From: Acidithiobacillus sp.
GTDB taxonomy: Bacteria; Pseudomonadota; Gammaproteobacteria; Acidithiobacillales; Acidithiobacillaceae
Reading direction: 5' to 3'
DNA length: 64,000 bases
Assembly (NCBI GenBank): GCA_028697715.1
Contig: JAQVDS010000007.1
Coordinates: forward strand, 1 to 64,000
Shown piece by piece: positions 61,560 to 64,000 of the stretch (its first letter is position 1; the number at the start of each line of letters is the position of its first letter). The position numbers and the translations under genes are program-made. A model generated the notes under the pieces. That model was not told the origin of the DNA, did not search any database, and was given only the letters and a program-made list of their open reading frames with translations.

Positions 61560-61571
61560 ATCGATAACCCC

Positions 61572-63416
61572 ATGAAAAAGACCTCCACCCCTCTTGTTTC
61601 CGGACAGAATTTTCGTAACCGGCTCGGCATTGCTGCCATCGTGGTGCTGCTGCTATTGCTGGTCGTGCTCGCCCGCCTGCTCGACCTGCAGGTATTGCAT
61701 TATCAAAAATTCCGGCAACTGGCCCATGACAACCATATTGCCCTGGTTCCCGTCAACCCACCCCGCGGCTTGATCCTTGCCGATCATGGCCAGATTCTTG
61801 CAAAAAATCAGCCAACCTACGCGGTGGAAGTCACACCAGATCAGACCAGCGACCTGCACAGCACCCTTGATCGCCTGCAGAAGCTGCTCGATCTTTCCGA
61901 CGGTGACATGGCCCGTTTCGACAAAAGCATGGCAGCCAAGGCGAGCTTTGATCCCATCATCCTCAAAGCGAATCTCAGTCCCCAGCAAGTCGCCGCCCTG
62001 GCGGTGCGCAAGGCAGAATTTCCTGGGGTGCGCGTTACCGCCCTGATGCATCGCAACTACCCCTTCGGCACCATTTTTTCCCACATCGTCGGCTATGTGG
62101 GGCCGATCACCGCTACTGATCTCAAACGGCATCAGGCAGAGAACTACCGCGGGCGGGACTACGTCGGCAAAACTGGTCTGGAAAGCTACTATGAGCAACG
62201 ATTGCGTGGCCAGATGGGGTATCAAATCAAACAGATCAATGCCGAAGGCTTGCAGGTCGGCACGCTGGAAGAGCAAGAGCCGCTGGCTGGCGACAACCTT
62301 GTAACCCATTTACGGCTACGGGTGCAGGAAGCCGCTGCAAATGCCCTCGAGAGCAATCATTATCGGGGTGCCGTCGTCGCTCTTGATCCCAACAACGGTC
62401 ATGTACTTGCCATGGTCAGCAGCCCCAGTTTCGATGCCAACTGGTTTGTGGATGGCATCAGTACAGCGCACTGGCGCAGCCTCCTCGATAATCCTGGCCA
62501 TCCGCTTACCGACCGTGCCGACAATGGCCTCTACCCGCCCGGCTCCTGCGCCAAACCCTTCTTCTCCATCCAGGCCATTCAGTCGGGGGTAATAGGCCCG
62601 GATTTTCGGACCTATTGTCCGGGCAATTTTCAGCTTGGCGGACACACTTACTGGGACTGGAACCGCGGTGGTTTTGGTGAAACCAATCTCACCAAGGCGC
62701 TGGCCTGGTCTGTGGATGTCTTTTATTACAAGCTGGCGGTGAAGATGGGCATCCAGTTGCAGGATCAAACCCTGTGGCGCTTTGGCTTTGGCAAGTCTCC
62801 CGGCATCGATTTACCGGGCGGTTTAGCGGGCTTGGTTCCCACTCCGCAGTGGAAGCGGGCCCGCCTGCACGCCCCCTGGTACACCGGCGATTCGGTCATT
62901 TTGGGCATCGGTCAGGGCTATCTCCTGGTTACCCCCCTGCAACTCGCGCGCGCCGTATCCGCCATTGCCAATGGCGGCTATCTGGTGCAACCACAGGTCG
63001 CCAAGGAATGGGTCAATTCCAGCACTGGAGAACGGAGTCCGATCCCCAATGCGGTACCGGAAAACCTGCATATCGACCCAGTGGCATTGCATGCCGTGCG
63101 CCAGGGAATGGAGGCCTGCGTCAATACCGGCACCTGTCATACCGTCAGCATCCCCGGCATCAGCATCGCCGGCAAAACAGGTACCGCACAAATTCCCGAG
63201 GGCTACGCCTATGGGCGGACGATTTACAATAACGACTCCCTGTTCATCGGCTGGGCACCAGTCGATCACCCCAAAATCGCCGTAGCCGTGGTCGTCGAGA
63301 ATGGCGGGCACAACGCCTGGCAAGCCTTGCCGGTGGCCCGTGCCACCATCGCCGCTTACTTGCAACCCGACCGCGACCCGGGCCCGCCGCTAGCACATTT
63401 GCACCTACAGCATTGA
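61572..63416 (+). CDS. mrdA: Penicillin-binding protein 2 (rod-shape peptidoglycan transpeptidase)
   Basis: A 614-residue class B PBP with an N-terminal membrane helix (IAAIVVLLLLLVVLARLLDL), the PBP dimerisation domain, and the transpeptidase domain: the active Ser in PPGSCAKPFFS, SVD in LAWSVDVFYYK and KTGT in AGKTGTAQIP. The SxD second motif is normal for PBP2. The usual partner rodA does not follow directly. The ATG at 61572 is chosen; the upstream frame is in the opposite gene. Confidence 0.93.
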   Translation: MKKTSTPLVSGQNFRNRLGIAAIVVLLLLLVVLARLLDLQVLHYQKFRQLAHDNHIALVPVNPPRGLILADHGQILAKNQPTYAVEVTPDQTSDLHSTLDRLQKLLDLSDGDMARFDKSMAAKASFDPIILKANLSPQQVAALAVRKAEFPGVRVTALMHRNYPFGTIFSHIVGYVGPITATDLKRHQAENYRGRDYVGKTGLESYYEQRLRGQMGYQIKQINAEGLQVGTLEEQEPLAGDNLVTHLRLRVQEAAANALESNHYRGAVVALDPNNGHVLAMVSSPSFDANWFVDGISTAHWRSLLDNPGHPLTDRADNGLYPPGSCAKPFFSIQAIQSGVIGPDFRTYCPGNFQLGGHTYWDWNRGGFGETNLTKALAWSVDVFYYKLAVKMGIQLQDQTLWRFGFGKSPGIDLPGGLAGLVPTPQWKRARLHAPWYTGDSVILGIGQGYLLVTPLQLARAVSAIANGGYLVQPQVAKEWVNSSTGERSPIPNAVPENLHIDPVALHAVRQGMEACVNTGTCHTVSIPGISIAGKTGTAQIPEGYAYGRTIYNNDSLFIGWAPVDHPKIAVAVVVENGGHNAWQALPVARATIAAYLQPDRDPGPPLAHLHLQH

Positions 63417-63426
63417 ACTCGCGATT

Positions 63427-63705
63427 GTGACGACATCTTGGACTCCTCCCGAGCGGTTACGCAGCTCCATTGTTGTCAATACTGAGGTGGCCGCTGTCGA
63501 GGTAGCTGGTCAGGGCCGGCCAGCGCTTCAGGGCATACTGGAGCGCTGCTGGACACGGGAATGGCAGAAACTTCGCCCTGAGCAGGGAATACAGCACTAC
63601 TATCGTCTGATTTCACACTCCGGCCCTCCTCCTACGGTCCCTGATAATCCTCACAGACCACCAAGGTCATGCGATGCCAGTTCACCCCTTCGGAGCGCGC
63701 CGTAA
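63427..63705 (+). CDS. Uncertain small ORF after mrdA
   Basis: A 92-codon frame starting at GTG 63427, 10 bases after mrdA. I do not recognise the protein (…LQGILERCWTREWQKLRPEQ…), and its last 74 bases lie antisense to the glycosyltransferase end. The C-terminal part is proline-rich and looks noncoding. Either a short real gene or spurious; no strong ribosome-binding site. Confidence 0.25.
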   Translation: MTTSWTPPERLRSSIVVNTEVAAVEVAGQGRPALQGILERCWTREWQKLRPEQGIQHYYRLISHSGPPPTVPDNPHRPPRSCDASSPLRSAP

Positions 63706-64000
63706 AAAAGACGGGCTGCCGGCAGCTGGCAAAATGGGCCCGCCAGGAAGTGGGAATATGGCCGATGTCGCCGCACAGGACGAGGATGGCATTCTGGCCG
63801 CGGCGCCCGGCGTAACCGGGCCAGAGGGCATACTGGTTGCCCAGCGCCGGTCGGGGGCCGAATGACTGATAGTATACGAAAGGCTGCCCCGCCAGGTAGA
63901 AGTTCAGGGTGGCGCTAACCTGATAGAAATCCGTGACCACAAAATAGGGCGCCAGCCCCCTGCCGGCCCGATCTACGGCCGCAGCGATCTCCGACCAGCC
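63632..64000 (-). CDS. C-terminal part of a GT39/ArnT-like glycosyltransferase (5' end beyond window)
   Basis: A 122-residue C-terminal fragment, open to the window edge. The sequence YFVVTDFYQVSATLNFYLAG, then QPFVYY and GNQYALWPGY, resembles the soluble C-terminal domain of dolichol-phosphate-mannose/ArnT-type membrane glycosyltransferases, which act on lipid-linked or lipid A sugars. The membrane part is outside the window, so the call rests on this domain only. Confidence 0.6.
   Translation of the reverse strand, partial: GWSEIAAAVDRAGRGLAPYFVVTDFYQVSATLNFYLAGQPFVYYQSFGPRPALGNQYALWPGYAGRRGQNAILVLCGDIGHIPTSWRAHFASCRQPVFFTARSEGVNWHRMTLVVCEDYQGP

Overview
The window is gene-dense, GC-rich chromosomal DNA of a gammaproteobacterial type, best explained as an Acidithiobacillus-like chemolithoautotroph. 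The main pointer is a complete sulfur oxygenase reductase gene (51316-52251) whose cysteine, histidine and glutamate residues all match the archaeal enzyme. The 6S RNA-ygfA linkage, the proteobacterial rpoZ-gmk-yicC run and the local gene order fit that assignment. The genus is an inference; no database was searched.

Region by region. 1-11072: a glycolate/glycerate locus. It has a glycerate kinase and a five-gene minus-strand operon (phosphoketolase-like ThDP enzyme, DUF1537 sugar-acid kinase, glcD, glcE, glcF), with a divergent IclR regulator and an MFS permease. Matching operator/-35 elements lie upstream of the operon and of the permease. 11073-27492: housekeeping genes (MBL phosphodiesterase, tatD, rlmB, two AI-2E-type membrane proteins, a PHP phosphoesterase, protoporphyrinogen oxidase, L,D-transpeptidase, recG, ridA, spoT, rpoZ, gmk, yicC, slp), with a YoeB toxin remnant abutting recG. 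27493-33834: a four-unit Pho-box-like array ahead of a TonB receptor-exbB-exbD-tonB-phoD operon, then an orphan OmpR-type regulator. 33835-34465: a 217-bp tandem repeat array in which each unit ends in a Rho-independent terminator and holds a 11-bp-phased GAAAT/GAAAC site; the same site also lies upstream of the OmpR-type gene.

34466-50148: orn, a small Rof-like protein, an LLM monooxygenase, an epimerase, uracil-DNA glycosylase, ABC-F uup, an FtsI-like transpeptidase with small membrane proteins, tRNA-Pro(CGG), ispB, and a tightly coupled operon of GH15 glucoamylase, SDR dehydrogenase, GMC oxidoreductase and MFS transporter. 50179-52616: sulfur oxygenase reductase and a TDT-family membrane protein (possible sulfite exporter) on an AT-richer stretch. 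52617-64000: proS, uspA, an MCE lipid-transfer protein with its lipoprotein, pcm, an isochorismatase-like hydrolase, an M61 peptidase, ymdB, ygfA, 6S RNA, zapA, a zapB-like gene, mrdA (PBP2) and the end of a GT39-type glycosyltransferase.

Genes are packed with ATGA-type overlaps, and several convergent pairs overlap at their 3' ends, two by about 50 bp. No CRISPR array, insertion sequence, rRNA or prophage is visible. The strongest candidates for something undescribed are the ThDP enzyme/DUF1537 kinase/glycolate oxidase operon with its shared operators, the tandem sRNA-like array next to the OmpR-type regulator, the Pho-box-controlled TonB/PhoD locus, and the SOR-TDT pair.
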